A DNA stretch of 64,000 nt from the NCBI RefSeq assembly GCF_031450785.1, contig NZ_JARTWB010000002.1, forward strand, positions 1,054,001 to 1,118,000, in the 5' to 3' direction. The notes beneath the pieces are model-generated. The model made no database searches. It had not been told where the DNA came from and was given only the letters and a program-made list of their open reading frames with translations. Below are positions 8,350 to 17,007 of this stretch, piece after piece. The translations under genes and the position numbers were made by a program. How positions within the stretch are numbered: the stretch's first letter is position 1; the number at the start of each line of letters is the position of its first letter. This DNA comes from Caballeronia sp. LZ062 (GTDB lineage Bacteria; Pseudomonadota; Gammaproteobacteria; Burkholderiales; Burkholderiaceae).

Positions 8350-9600
8350 ATGAAAGGTTTCAAAATGACCAAGGCTGCCGTCGTCGCCGCGACCGCGTTT
8401 GCAGCTGCTGCGCCGGCATTCGCGCAAAGCAGCGTGACGCTGTACGGTATCGTCGACGATTCGATCGTCTATCAGAACAGCCAGACGAACCTGGGGCGCA
8501 GCGCGCAGGGCCGCTCGAACGTGAAGACGGCGTCGGGCATCTGGGCCGGCAGCCGCTTCGGTTTGAAGGGCGCGGAAGATCTGGGCGGCGGTAACAAGGC
8601 CATCTTCCAGCTGGAATCGGGCTTCGATATCAACAACGGCAACCAGCAGTTCACCAACGCGATGTTCGCCCGTCAGGCATGGGTCGGTCTCACGAACGCG
8701 AACTACGGTACGTTGACGGTGGGTCGCCAGTACACGTCGTACTACACGCTGCTCTCGCCCTATAGCCCGACGAACTGGCTGACCGGCTACTTCGGCGCGC
8801 ACCCCGGCGATATCGACAACATGGACACGATCTACCGCGCCAACAACTCGGTCGTGTACACGTCGCCGAAGCTCTATGGCTTCACGGTGAGCGGCTCGTA
8901 CTCGTTCGCGGGCGTGCCGGGCAGCGCGTATCAAGGTTCGGCGTGGTCGGCGGCGGTGCAGTACGCGCAAGGGCCGGTCGGCATGACGGTCGCGTTCGAA
9001 CGCTTCAACAATGCGGCCAACGGCGGCGGCATCTACAGCGGCAGTTCCGCAGTCGTCAACAACACCGCGGCGACCGACGGCACGGGTCAGCCGGGCGTCT
9101 CGGCGCTGACCGCAGGTTACCAGCGCGCGCAGGCGCAAAACCGTTTCGCGGTGGCGGGCGGCTATGCGTTCAACAGCGCGTGGGACATCTCGGTGACGTA
9201 CTCGAACGTGCAGTACATCCCGGGCGTCAATTCGCTCTTCACGGACGAAGCGATCTTCAATACGGCGGGCACGGTGCTGCACTGGAAGGCATCGTCGGCA
9301 TGGGATTTTGCGGCGGGCTACAGCTACACGTGGGCGAGCAAGGCGAACGGCATCACGAGCGCGGCGTCGTATCACCAGTTCAACTTGTCGCAGTATTACG
9401 CGCTCTCGAAGCGCACGGGCTTCTACGCGCTCGAAGCGTTCCAGCGCGCCAACGGCAATACGCTTTCGCAACCGGGAACCAACGGCACGCCGGGCCGTCA
9501 GGTCGCGGCCAATGCGACGCTCGGCGACGGCTTCCAGAATGCGCCTTCGGCTACGCGCAACATGTTCGGCGCAGGCGTGGGTATCATCCACCGGTTCTAA
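8350..9600 (+). CDS. Gram-negative porin (Burkholderia-type general diffusion porin)
   Basis: A 416-residue outer-membrane beta-barrel porin of the COG3203/OmpC-like family. An N-terminal Sec signal peptide (about residues 1-26, AAAAPAFAQ cleavage region) is followed by SSVTLYGIVDDSI, the hallmark first strand of beta-proteobacterial porins. Further signatures are SRFGLKGAEDLGGG, RQAWVGLTN and TLTVGRQYTSY. The protein ends in a terminal Phe after IIHR, as needed for Bam-mediated assembly. It should trimerise and pass small hydrophilic solutes. The ATG at 8350 has an AGGAG-type ribosome site immediately upstream. The gene is monocistronic, with a strong terminator ~30 bp after the stop and a possible operator far upstream. 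Confidence 0.95.
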   Translation: MKGFKMTKAAVVAATAFAAAAPAFAQSSVTLYGIVDDSIVYQNSQTNLGRSAQGRSNVKTASGIWAGSRFGLKGAEDLGGGNKAIFQLESGFDINNGNQQFTNAMFARQAWVGLTNANYGTLTVGRQYTSYYTLLSPYSPTNWLTGYFGAHPGDIDNMDTIYRANNSVVYTSPKLYGFTVSGSYSFAGVPGSAYQGSAWSAAVQYAQGPVGMTVAFERFNNAANGGGIYSGSSAVVNNTAATDGTGQPGVSALTAGYQRAQAQNRFAVAGGYAFNSAWDISVTYSNVQYIPGVNSLFTDEAIFNTAGTVLHWKASSAWDFAAGYSYTWASKANGITSAASYHQFNLSQYYALSKRTGFYALEAFQRANGNTLSQPGTNGTPGRQVAANATLGDGFQNAPSATRNMFGAGVGIIHRF

Positions 9601-9631
9601 ACAGTCTTAAGCTGCACGCGCTGCCTCAAAA

Positions 9632-9660
9632 ACCGGACGCCTTGGCGTCCGGTTTTTTTT
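9632..9660 (+). terminator. Rho-independent terminator of the porin gene
   Basis: A 10-bp perfect GC-rich stem (ACCGGACGCC pairing with GGCGTCCGGT) with a very short loop is followed by eight T residues, 31 bp after the porin stop codon. An A-run on the 5' side may let it also serve the convergent SDR gene. Confidence 0.9.
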
Positions 9661-9688
9661 GCTGCGACGGTTCGCGCGACCGCTGCCG

Positions 9689-10459
9689 TCAGATGAACAT
9701 CCCGCCCGATACTTCGACGCGCTGCGCCGTCATCCAGCGATTGCCGTCCGACAGCATTGCCGCGATCGCGCCGCCGATATCGTCCGGCAGTCCCGCGCGC
9801 CCGAGCGCCGTGTTCTGCGCGACGAATTCGTTCAACTCTTCGTTGTCGCGCACGGCGCCGCCGCCGAAATCCGTTTCGATCGCGCCCGGCGCGATGGCAT
9901 TGACCGTGATGCCGTGCGGTCCCAGTTCCTTCGCGAGATAGCGCGTGAGCACCTCGACGCCGCCTTTCATGGTGGCATACGCCGCGTAACCCGGTAGCGC
10001 GAATCGCGTGAGTCCGCTCGACACGTTTACGATGCTGCCTTCCTCGTGCAAGAACGGCAGCAGCGCCTGCGTCAGAAAAAACGGCCCCTTCAGGTGGATG
10101 TTCACGAGCTGGTCGAACTGCTCGGGCGTCGTCTCGGCGAAAGGCGCGTGGATGCCGATGCCCGCGTTGTTCACGAGGAAGTCGAAATTCGTGCGATCGA
10201 ACGTCTGTTCGAGCGCCTTGCACACTTCGTCGGCGAAGGCGCCGAAGGTTTCGCTACGGGCGACGTCGAGCTTCAGCATCGCGCACTTGCAGCCGAGTTC
10301 CTCGACTTCGCCGGCTACCGCTTCGGCTGCGGCCGCGTCGCTGTTCCACGTGCCGATGATCCCCACGCCCTGTTGCGCGAGCTTTAGCGCCGCGCTGCGT
10401 CCGAGCCCGCGGCCCGCCCCGGTGATGACTGCGACTTTCGCGCTCATGATTCCGTCCAC
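9689..10459 (-). CDS. SDR family oxidoreductase
   Basis: A ~256-residue classical short-chain dehydrogenase/reductase. The N-terminus has the cofactor motif TGAGRGLG. The middle has NNAGIG, the active-site Ser in VNVSSG, and Tyr-x3-Lys in YAAYATMKGG. PGAIETDF follows the active site, and the C-terminus ends in RVEVSGGMFI. Substrate unknown. The best ribosome site (AAAGGAG, 6-nt spacing) favours a GTG start at 10459 (VDGIMSAKV...). The ATG four codons later (10447) is the alternative and gives the same domain content. The gene converges on the porin terminator. Confidence 0.9.
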   Translation of the reverse strand: MDGIMSAKVAVITGAGRGLGRSAALKLAQQGVGIIGTWNSDAAAAEAVAGEVEELGCKCAMLKLDVARSETFGAFADEVCKALEQTFDRTNFDFLVNNAGIGIHAPFAETTPEQFDQLVNIHLKGPFFLTQALLPFLHEEGSIVNVSSGLTRFALPGYAAYATMKGGVEVLTRYLAKELGPHGITVNAIAPGAIETDFGGGAVRDNEELNEFVAQNTALGRAGLPDDIGGAIAAMLSDGNRWMTAQRVEVSGGMFI

Positions 10460-10639
10460 TGGCTGCTCCTTTGCGTTGCGTTGCGTTGAGCAAGTTGCAT
10501 CGGCTGATTCCAGCACTCTAGGATGCCGTGAGCCGCAATGGAAACGTTGCGCGATGCTGTTTTGCAGGCGAGTCAGACCCGCGTCGGGCGCGTGACTTGC
10601 TGCGAGAAGACGACCGTAAGCATTCGAGGAGAAGCAGCG

Positions 10640-11050
10640 ATGACGACACGAACGAATTCGAATACAAAAGACCAAGGCGGATCGCCGTCCGGTTCGCGTG
10701 AATCCGTTGGACTAGAGCGGCCGTTTCGCCTTTTCGCGGTGGAGCAGCGCGTGCTCGCGCAGAACGTCGATGGCAAGGTCATCGACATCGGCGCGATGGA
10801 GTCGAAGGGCGGAGAGTACTGCGCACGGCTCGATGTGGACGATATCGCAGTCGAGCCGAAACGCAGCCCGGAGCTTGCGCTGAAGGCGCTGGTCGAGAAG
10901 CTGACGTTCGACTATCTGGACGGCCTTTTCACGAGCGAGGGCGAAACCGAAGTGGCCGGGCGCCTGCAGGACTTTCCGAGCGTGGAATTCGAGCTGGAAG
11001 AGAACCTGCCGCGCGATATGGTGGATCGCACGCCGCCGCATCTGTTCTGA
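10640..11050 (+). CDS. Hypothetical protein
   Basis: A 136-residue soluble protein I cannot assign to a family. The first ~25 residues are polar, Ser/Thr/Asn/Gly-rich and likely disordered. The body starts at LERPFRLFAVEQRVLAQNVD and is mixed alpha/beta, acidic, without Cys clusters or membrane segments. The ATG at 10640 has an AGGAG ribosome site. It converges on the DUF2235 gene with only ~18 bp between stop codons. Confidence 0.7.
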   Translation: MTTRTNSNTKDQGGSPSGSRESVGLERPFRLFAVEQRVLAQNVDGKVIDIGAMESKGGEYCARLDVDDIAVEPKRSPELALKALVEKLTFDYLDGLFTSEGETEVAGRLQDFPSVEFELEENLPRDMVDRTPPHLF

Positions 11051-11068
11051 AGCGGCAGGACGCGCTCG

Positions 11069-12112
11069 TCACGTTCCGACAGGGAGAGCGCGCAGCTGGT
11101 CGCGCAGCTCGGGAAACGCATTCAAAAAACCGGAAGCGGCAAGCCTGTTCGCAAGGCTGGCGTCGACCGTTTCGTTGAGTGCGGCGCCTGCTACGCGCGC
11201 CTCCTTACGGCAGACGTCCTCCAGAAGCGGATTCATCTTCGTGAATTCTGAATACGAATCGATAGGTTCGCACGAGTAGGCTTCGTGGGGAATCGCAATC
11301 GGCCTGTCGAACTGGAGACCGTGGAACTGCGCCTTCTGCCGCAGCCATTCCGCCGGGATCAACGGAAGCAGGTCGGCCGGATCGCGCGGCGGGCTCAGAT
11401 AGCCGCCGCCCACGTTTGCATGGGCGCCCGCGAACCATCGCTGTTCGAGCGGCAGCGTGCCGCGATCCTCCGCGCCCTGCGTCCATAGCGTCGGCTTGTA
11501 GAGCGAGCGGAACTCGTTCGCGGCGATCGCGTGATACGCCGCGCGTGTGCTGTTGGCAAGCGTGGTGTCGTGGAAGTTGTAATAGCTGGAAAAGCCCGGC
11601 ACCGGCAGCCCGCCGATAGGAATCCCCAATTCGCCGACGGTATCCCAGACGCCGACGAACGCGACGTCCACCTCGCGCGCGAACTGCTTGCGATAGGCAC
11701 GGACCGAGTCATCGGATGGCCCGACGCCCTGATCGCGATAGATGCCGTACGCCTGATCGATGGACGCATCGCTCCAGTCGTTTGACAGCCCGCACTTGCG
11801 GACGAGTCCGGCCAAGCTGCGCGCGGAGTAGGCGCCGCGCGAAAAGCCGAAAATATAGATCGAAGCGCCCGGTTGGTACCGCTGGCACAGCCACGCATAG
11901 CCGCTCTTGATGTTGGCCGAGAGACCGTCGCCGAATGCGCCGCCGAGAAACTTGTTTGCCAGTGCGAAGAGGCCGTTGCCCTGCGTGCCGACGCCGGCCA
12001 CGTAGAGCGTTTCCTGATCGTCCGTTTCGGGCGCGAGCTTGTAGAGCAGATAGGCGTTCGTGCGATCGTTCGGCTCGTTCCAGGTGCCGTCGAAGAAGAG
12101 GGCGAGTTTCAT
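11069..12112 (-). CDS. DUF2235 family alpha/beta hydrolase (Tle1-type phospholipase fold)
   Basis: A 347-residue protein with the DUF2235 signature from its very N-terminus (MKLALFFDGTWNEPND). The nucleophile elbow is GFSRGAYSAR (Ser91). An Asp in VGVWDTVGELG (Asp157) and a His in WFAGAHANVGGGY (His231) complete a Ser-Asp-His triad. The family includes the type VI secretion phospholipase effectors Tle1 as well as stand-alone cytoplasmic hydrolases. No VgrG, PAAR or immunity-like gene lies next to this one, so a secreted effector role is not supported by context. The ATG at 12112 has a GGGAG site at 8-nt spacing; the longer frame upstream is spurious. Confidence 0.85.
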   Translation of the reverse strand: MKLALFFDGTWNEPNDRTNAYLLYKLAPETDDQETLYVAGVGTQGNGLFALANKFLGGAFGDGLSANIKSGYAWLCQRYQPGASIYIFGFSRGAYSARSLAGLVRKCGLSNDWSDASIDQAYGIYRDQGVGPSDDSVRAYRKQFAREVDVAFVGVWDTVGELGIPIGGLPVPGFSSYYNFHDTTLANSTRAAYHAIAANEFRSLYKPTLWTQGAEDRGTLPLEQRWFAGAHANVGGGYLSPPRDPADLLPLIPAEWLRQKAQFHGLQFDRPIAIPHEAYSCEPIDSYSEFTKMNPLLEDVCRKEARVAGAALNETVDASLANRLAASGFLNAFPELRDQLRALPVGT

Positions 12113-12293
12113 GACGAGGTCTCCCGAACATAGCCTCTCAGCTAATAAATAGGAAATCGCTGCGCGGCCTGCAAGGCGTTCATTGCATGCATCATGCAGA
12201 CGGCGCGGCGGCGCTGTATTTTGGCGGATAGAAGAGAGGCTTCGGATCAAGCATCGACGCGCGGGGAACGCATCTTCATTGCGGAGGTGAATA

Positions 12294-12500
12294 ATGAATA
12301 CCAAGCGCTTAACGGCAATCGTCCTGATCGCGGGCGCGACGCTCGCGAGTGCGACTGCACATGCACGCGACGATGGTCCTCGGTTCGCGCAGGACCGGCT
12401 CGATGCGCTCGTTGCGCACCACGCCGAGACCGAGAAGCACATCGCGCGAGCGCCTCGGGAGACAACGCCGCCCTCGGAACGACGCGAAGAAATCCGATAG
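12294..12500 (+). CDS. Small exported protein
   Basis: A 68-residue protein with a clear Sec signal peptide (MNTKRLTAIVLIAGATLASA, cleavage likely after AHA near residue 24). A short, highly charged His/Glu/Arg-rich mature peptide of ~44 residues follows. A strong GGAGG ribosome site precedes the ATG. No family is recognised; the periplasmic location is inferred from the signal. Confidence 0.65.
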   Translation: MNTKRLTAIVLIAGATLASATAHARDDGPRFAQDRLDALVAHHAETEKHIARAPRETTPPSERREEIR

Positions 12501-12614
12501 CCTGCGCGAGGCATGCGCGTGGTTCTGTATAAAGGTATGAGAATTGCTTGAGCGCCCCGAGTGCTCCGCGGCCAATCGCGCCGACGACCTCCTCGCTGAC
12601 TCACTCAAGGCCTT

Positions 12615-13706
12615 ATGAACCGGACGAAATCGATCAAGAACCCAAGGAAAGCCTTGTCCATCGCCATACTCGGCGCAACATTCCTCGCGGCGGGCTGCTC
12701 CGGCATCGGTCCGACGCGACTCAAGGCCGATCAGGTCGACTACGCCCGCGCGCTCGGCGATGCGCAGAAGCGCGAGATACTCGCCGCGATCGTCGGCTTG
12801 CGCTTCGCCGATGCACCTTCGTTTCTCACGGTCAGCAGCATCATCGCCGCCTACACGTTCGACGCGACAGGCGGCGCAATTTTGAATGCAGGTTCCGGCG
12901 CACAGCCGAACTATGCCCAGGCGTCAGGCAGCGTTTCGTATTCGAACCACCCGACCTTCACCTTCACGCCGACCACCGGCGACGCCTATGCGAGCGCTTA
13001 TATCCGGCCGCTTTCGCCGACGCTCGTGCTGCCGCTCGCGGAAAGCAACATCCCCATCGACCTGTTGCTGCGCATCACCGCGCAGTCCATCGGCGGCTTG
13101 CAGAACGGCAACGCGCTCGGCGGTCCGAACGCATCGGGCGCACCGGAGTTCTTCCTGCTAATTCAGGCGCTACGGCGTTTGCAACTCGCGGGTGAGCTGA
13201 ACGTGGAAACGCGCGACCAGGAACACCAGCCGCGCATTTTCATGACGCTCGGCGCGACCAGAAGCGGCGCCAACAAGCAAACGACCGACGATCTCACGCT
13301 CGTGCGCAAACTACTGCATCTGTCGCCGAAGATGAAAACGTACGAGATCGTGTACGGACAGTCGGCGGATCACGATCGCATTCCGATGGTCACGCGCTCG
13401 GTGCTCGGCATCCTGACGGACTTGGGCGCGCAGATTCCGGTGCCGGATACGCAGGTGGGCAGCGGCGCGACCAAGCCGACGATCGGGCTGATCGGCGGCG
13501 AGACGCGTCCGACCATTCTCGTGAAAGTGGGCGAGAAAGCGCCGCCCGACGCCTACGTGAGCGTGCTTTACGACAAGTCGAACTACTGGATCGACCGCGC
13601 CGACTTCGATTCGAAGTATGCGTTCACGGTGGTGCAGAACTTGATGGCGCTCGGCGAGGTGACGGATACGGCGAAGGCGCCGGTCGTCACGATTCCGGCT
13701 AATTGA
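12615..13706 (+). CDS. Hypothetical lipoprotein
   Basis: A 363-residue predicted lipoprotein. The N-terminus KALSIAILGATFLAAGCSGI contains a lipobox with the acylated Cys near residue 28. The mature part includes a hydrophobic stretch ending in ILNAGSGAQPNYAQASGSV, a segment LPLAESNIPIDLLLRITAQS and a C-terminal mixed domain. I do not recognise a catalytic motif. Length and style match conserved Burkholderiaceae envelope lipoproteins of unknown function. It stands alone between the small exported protein and the convergent methyltransferase. Confidence 0.75.
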   Translation: MNRTKSIKNPRKALSIAILGATFLAAGCSGIGPTRLKADQVDYARALGDAQKREILAAIVGLRFADAPSFLTVSSIIAAYTFDATGGAILNAGSGAQPNYAQASGSVSYSNHPTFTFTPTTGDAYASAYIRPLSPTLVLPLAESNIPIDLLLRITAQSIGGLQNGNALGGPNASGAPEFFLLIQALRRLQLAGELNVETRDQEHQPRIFMTLGATRSGANKQTTDDLTLVRKLLHLSPKMKTYEIVYGQSADHDRIPMVTRSVLGILTDLGAQIPVPDTQVGSGATKPTIGLIGGETRPTILVKVGEKAPPDAYVSVLYDKSNYWIDRADFDSKYAFTVVQNLMALGEVTDTAKAPVVTIPAN

Positions 13707-13901
13707 AGCGCGGCATTTTGCGTGCGGTGTGTTGCATGCCGCATGCAAAACGCCAAAGTAGCGGCGCATCGAGCGGACCGGCGAACGGGGCGTTCATGCG
13801 TCGCTTGTCCCGCCAGCGCATCGCGGCGACGCATGATTTCAATCGTGAACTCGAGAGGCGCTCTACGGACGACAGACGTGGGCCGCCACGTCCCGCCGAT
13901 C

Positions 13902-14591
13902 TCAACGCTGCATACGCGGTCTGCAGATCATGAAGTACTGCGAACTGATCCACCAAGGCGCGTGCGGCACCGGGCTGGTGTGCACCGCATCGAGAGAGAA
14001 CCGCTCGCTGACCAGATCGCGCAGCTCGCGGAAATCGAAGCCCTTATGCGTCGTGCGGGGATTGTGCGGCCGGCTCACGGGCATGCCGACCATCGCCTTG
14101 AGCAGTTCGGCCGTCGTGTATTCGGACTTGAGCGTGCGGCTGCGTATCATCCAGTTCGATACTTTCGGCGCAATCGCGAGGCCGTACATGATCGGTACTG
14201 AGATCACGAGCGCACCGTTCGGCTTCAGAATTCGCGCGGCGTCGTCGAGTAACGTATCGACTTCGCGGGGGTAGAGATGCTCGCAGACCTCGAAGGCCGT
14301 CAATACATCGACGCTATGCGATGCAATGGTATCCAGCGACTCCGCGTATCTCACTTCGGGAAACGCCGGCACCATGAACTTGTCGTGGCCGATGAGCGTG
14401 ACGTCGCGCCGTGACTCGCCGAGCGTGTGCAGGAAGAGGCCCGGACCCGCGCCGAAGTCCACCACGGTGCCCCTCGCGGGGCATAGACCGGTGACGAGTT
14501 CGGTCGCCATCGTCATGCGGGTGCGATGCGCGAAGCGCGCGAGCGGATTGATCGAATTGACGGTTTGTTCTTCGTACGAGATTTCGCGCAT
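13902..14591 (-). CDS. Class I SAM-dependent methyltransferase
   Basis: A 229-residue methyltransferase-11/23-type protein. Motif I is VVDFGAGPGLFLHTLGE (SAM binding). The acidic strand-2 end contains IGHDK. VDVLTAFEVCEHLYPREVD is the post-I/motif II region with the CEHL string common in UbiG-like and lipid or polysaccharide methyltransferases, and ILKPNGALVISVPIMYG is motif III. The substrate is unknown. Start at 14591 (MREISYEEQ); the ribosome site is weak (GGGGA). Confidence 0.85.
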   Translation of the reverse strand: MREISYEEQTVNSINPLARFAHRTRMTMATELVTGLCPARGTVVDFGAGPGLFLHTLGESRRDVTLIGHDKFMVPAFPEVRYAESLDTIASHSVDVLTAFEVCEHLYPREVDTLLDDAARILKPNGALVISVPIMYGLAIAPKVSNWMIRSRTLKSEYTTAELLKAMVGMPVSRPHNPRTTHKGFDFRELRDLVSERFSLDAVHTSPVPHAPWWISSQYFMICRPRMQR

Positions 14592-14787
14592 GACAGAGTC
14601 CCCGTTGTAATGACTTTTATCGGACCGGCCTTGGTCCGTATCTCGGCGCAGCGAAGCGTTTTTATTCGTCGTTTCGGGCGATATTGCCGCGCCCCCAGGC
14701 GTCGTGCAATCAACGGGAGTAGGCGTTAGCCGCCGTTCTTCTGCCGGTGCCCGCCATCGCTGCGCGCAACGGGAAGGGGCAATCACG

Positions 14788-15426
14788 CTACAGGAACAGC
14801 CAGACGCCGCATGCGATAAGCGCCACACTCCACAACCAGTCGAGGTTGACCCAGCCCGTGCGCAGAAAGGCCAGTCCGGTGCGTTCGTGCAGCGACATGG
14901 CGAGCAACGCGATGGCGGCAATCACCGCCAGCATCGCCGCGGTATGCACGGACAGCGCGAGCGCGCTGGCCTCTAACGCGCTTGCAGACGTCTTGCCCGT
15001 CGCGCCTGCGCCGCCGCAGAGCGGCAGCAACGCGGGCACGAGCATCAGGCCCGCGCCATGCGCACTCGACATCACGAAGGACCAGAGCGCCAGACCCGCG
15101 AGTCCGGTACGCATGCCCACCGTCGGACGTCCGCGATGGCCGCGCCACGCGCGCCATACGCCCCAGCCGATCAGACATGCCCCGCAGCCGCGCGCAAGCG
15201 TTTCATGCCCGACAACGGTGCCGAGCGTCAGGACGCCCGCGAGCACGAGCGCCACGGACGCCGCATGCCCGAGCGCGATGGGCACGAGCGATACGAGCAC
15301 GACGCGCCTGCTATGCGCATAGAGACCGAGCGCGAGCGCGAAGAGCCAGCCCATCGCCGGGTTCACGCCGTGGAATGCGCCGAGGCCTGCCGCCGTGAGC
15401 CAGAGCGCGCTCGGAGCAGCATTCAT
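14788..15426 (-). CDS. Polytopic membrane protein beside methanethiol oxidase
   Basis: A 212-residue integral membrane protein with about six hydrophobic helices. Conserved-looking polar/His motifs sit inside or near helices: FHGVNPAMGW (N-terminus), ALGHAASVALV and VMSSAHGAGLMLVP. A C-terminal Trp-rich helix ends in LWSVALIACGVWLFL. The His-containing intramembrane motifs are reminiscent of metal or small-molecule exporters such as the NicO/RcnA type, but I cannot assign the family. It lies 22 bp downstream of the SBP56 gene on the same strand, so it is almost certainly co-transcribed and may serve that enzyme's product or metal. Confidence 0.8.
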   Translation of the reverse strand: MNAAPSALWLTAAGLGAFHGVNPAMGWLFALALGLYAHSRRVVLVSLVPIALGHAASVALVLAGVLTLGTVVGHETLARGCGACLIGWGVWRAWRGHRGRPTVGMRTGLAGLALWSFVMSSAHGAGLMLVPALLPLCGGAGATGKTSASALEASALALSVHTAAMLAVIAAIALLAMSLHERTGLAFLRTGWVNLDWLWSVALIACGVWLFL

Positions 15427-15448
15427 GAGATGACGTCGGGTGCAAGAA

Positions 15449-16843
15449 TCATGGATAACAGTAGGAGTCCGAAGAACAGTCGCCGCCTTGCAGCCGGATT
15501 TGATGCGGGCGATGCCCTTTCGGCCAGTCGATGAAGAACTTCTCGTCCACGTTCAAGCCGCCGTTCGGATCGGCGTCGAGCTTGACCATCCAGCCGTCGA
15601 TGCCTTCAGGGTAGAACTGTGCGTCCACCGCGCCGTAGAGCGAGTTGGTGAAGTACACGCGCCGTCCATCGCGGCTGATTTCGACCATTTGCGGGCCGCC
15701 GTTAAGCGAACCGTTCTGCGCACCCGCGTGCGTAGCGCGGGCCACCACGCCGCCTATGCGGACCTTGCCAGTGAGCTTCGGCGCAAAGGGATCCGAGACA
15801 TCGTATTGCAGCATGTCGCCGGTGCCCCAGCACGAGACGTACAGGAAGCGGTCGTCCATTGACAAGTCGATATCCGAGACGAGCGGCGGCACGGCCCCGA
15901 AGCCTTGCAAAAGCGGCGGCAACACCGAGGCATCGGCGGGCTCGGCCGGTATGTCGATCACTTTCTTCACGGCCCATTTGTCCTGGTCGCGATACCACGT
16001 CCAGATCGACGAAGACAGGTCTCTCAGGCTGATGACGCAGTTGACGAAGCCGTATGCCTTGGTCGGATCGTGCGCGGGCCGCAGTTCGAAAACGAGCTGA
16101 TATTCGTCGCCGAAGTCGATCTCCTGTATGTGCTTGCGCTTCGTGAAGTCCCAGAAATGCAGCTTGCGACCGTACTTCGCGCCAAGCAGCAGTTCGGGCA
16201 CGAGGCCCGCTTCGAAGGTGTCGGGCGTGCCCCATTCGCTCGTGACCATCGTGTCGTAGCCAAGATGCCACCAGCCGTCGTAGGCCAGTTGCTGCGGACC
16301 GCGATCCACTTCCCAGCGGCCAAGCGGATCGAAGCTCTGTTGATCGAGCAGCAGCACGCCGCCGGGCGCCTTGCCTTCAGCGTTGCCGAGCGCGGTGACA
16401 TAGATGCCGCCCGGTCCGCAATGAACCGTATGCGGCCGCGTATAGCCCGTTTTCTCGGCGAGCTCTTCAGGCTCGATCGTCTTGACGATGACCGGGTTTC
16501 TCGGGTCCGGCTTCGTATCGACGATATGAATGCGCGACGAACGCAGTCCCGGCACGACGAGGTAACGCCGCTCCATATGCGGATGCGGTGCGTTCGGGCA
16601 TAGGCATGACGAACATGCGTTCCAGCCGAAGTGATGCAGCTCGTCGCCGGCGTCGGGCATCGCCAACTCGCCGACGATCTGCGCATAGCTCGACGAATCC
16701 GGATCGACGTCGACCACTGCGAGCTTGTCTGGCGACTTGCGCTCGGGATCGAATGTCGCGACGTAGGCCAGCGTTTCGCGCGGCGCCTTCGCGGCGAGAC
16801 GCGGGGAAGGGTAGAAGCTCGGGTCGGGTTTCCATGTCGCCAT
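15449..16843 (-). CDS. mtoX: Selenium-binding protein 56 family, putative methanethiol oxidase
   Basis: A 464-residue member of the SBP56 family. Hallmarks are MATWKPDPSFYPSPR at the N-terminus, the paired-Cys loop HFGWNACSSCLCPNAPHPHM, HTVHCGPGG, YDTMVTSEWGTP, FVNCVISLRDLS and the C-terminal CWGTGDMLQYDVSDP and HRPHQIRLQGGD. Bacterial members characterised as MtoX oxidise methanethiol to formaldehyde, hydrogen sulfide and hydrogen peroxide and bind copper; human SELENBP1 does the same. Known MtoX proteins can be periplasmic. This start (16843, GGGAG site) shows no obvious signal peptide, so location is uncertain. A membrane protein gene follows at 22 bp. Confidence 0.88.
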   Translation of the reverse strand: MATWKPDPSFYPSPRLAAKAPRETLAYVATFDPERKSPDKLAVVDVDPDSSSYAQIVGELAMPDAGDELHHFGWNACSSCLCPNAPHPHMERRYLVVPGLRSSRIHIVDTKPDPRNPVIVKTIEPEELAEKTGYTRPHTVHCGPGGIYVTALGNAEGKAPGGVLLLDQQSFDPLGRWEVDRGPQQLAYDGWWHLGYDTMVTSEWGTPDTFEAGLVPELLLGAKYGRKLHFWDFTKRKHIQEIDFGDEYQLVFELRPAHDPTKAYGFVNCVISLRDLSSSIWTWYRDQDKWAVKKVIDIPAEPADASVLPPLLQGFGAVPPLVSDIDLSMDDRFLYVSCWGTGDMLQYDVSDPFAPKLTGKVRIGGVVARATHAGAQNGSLNGGPQMVEISRDGRRVYFTNSLYGAVDAQFYPEGIDGWMVKLDADPNGGLNVDEKFFIDWPKGHRPHQIRLQGGDCSSDSYCYP

Positions 16844-17007
16844 GTCGTGTCTCCCTCGTGCGGTCCTCTGCACTATAGGACATGCCCAGAGCCCGTGCGG
16901 CGCCTCGCTTATAAGGGATTGCGCAATACAAAGCAGTCGCGCCGCCCGCCCGCGTCGCTTAGACTGGCAGCTACACCCAAAGCGCCACCCCAAGGATCGT
17001 TCGACGA

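Noticed and set aside
11069..12112. Interpreting the DUF2235 hydrolase as a type VI secretion effector
   Set aside because: The fold fits Tle1, but no VgrG, PAAR, adaptor or immunity gene is adjacent, so context does not support it.
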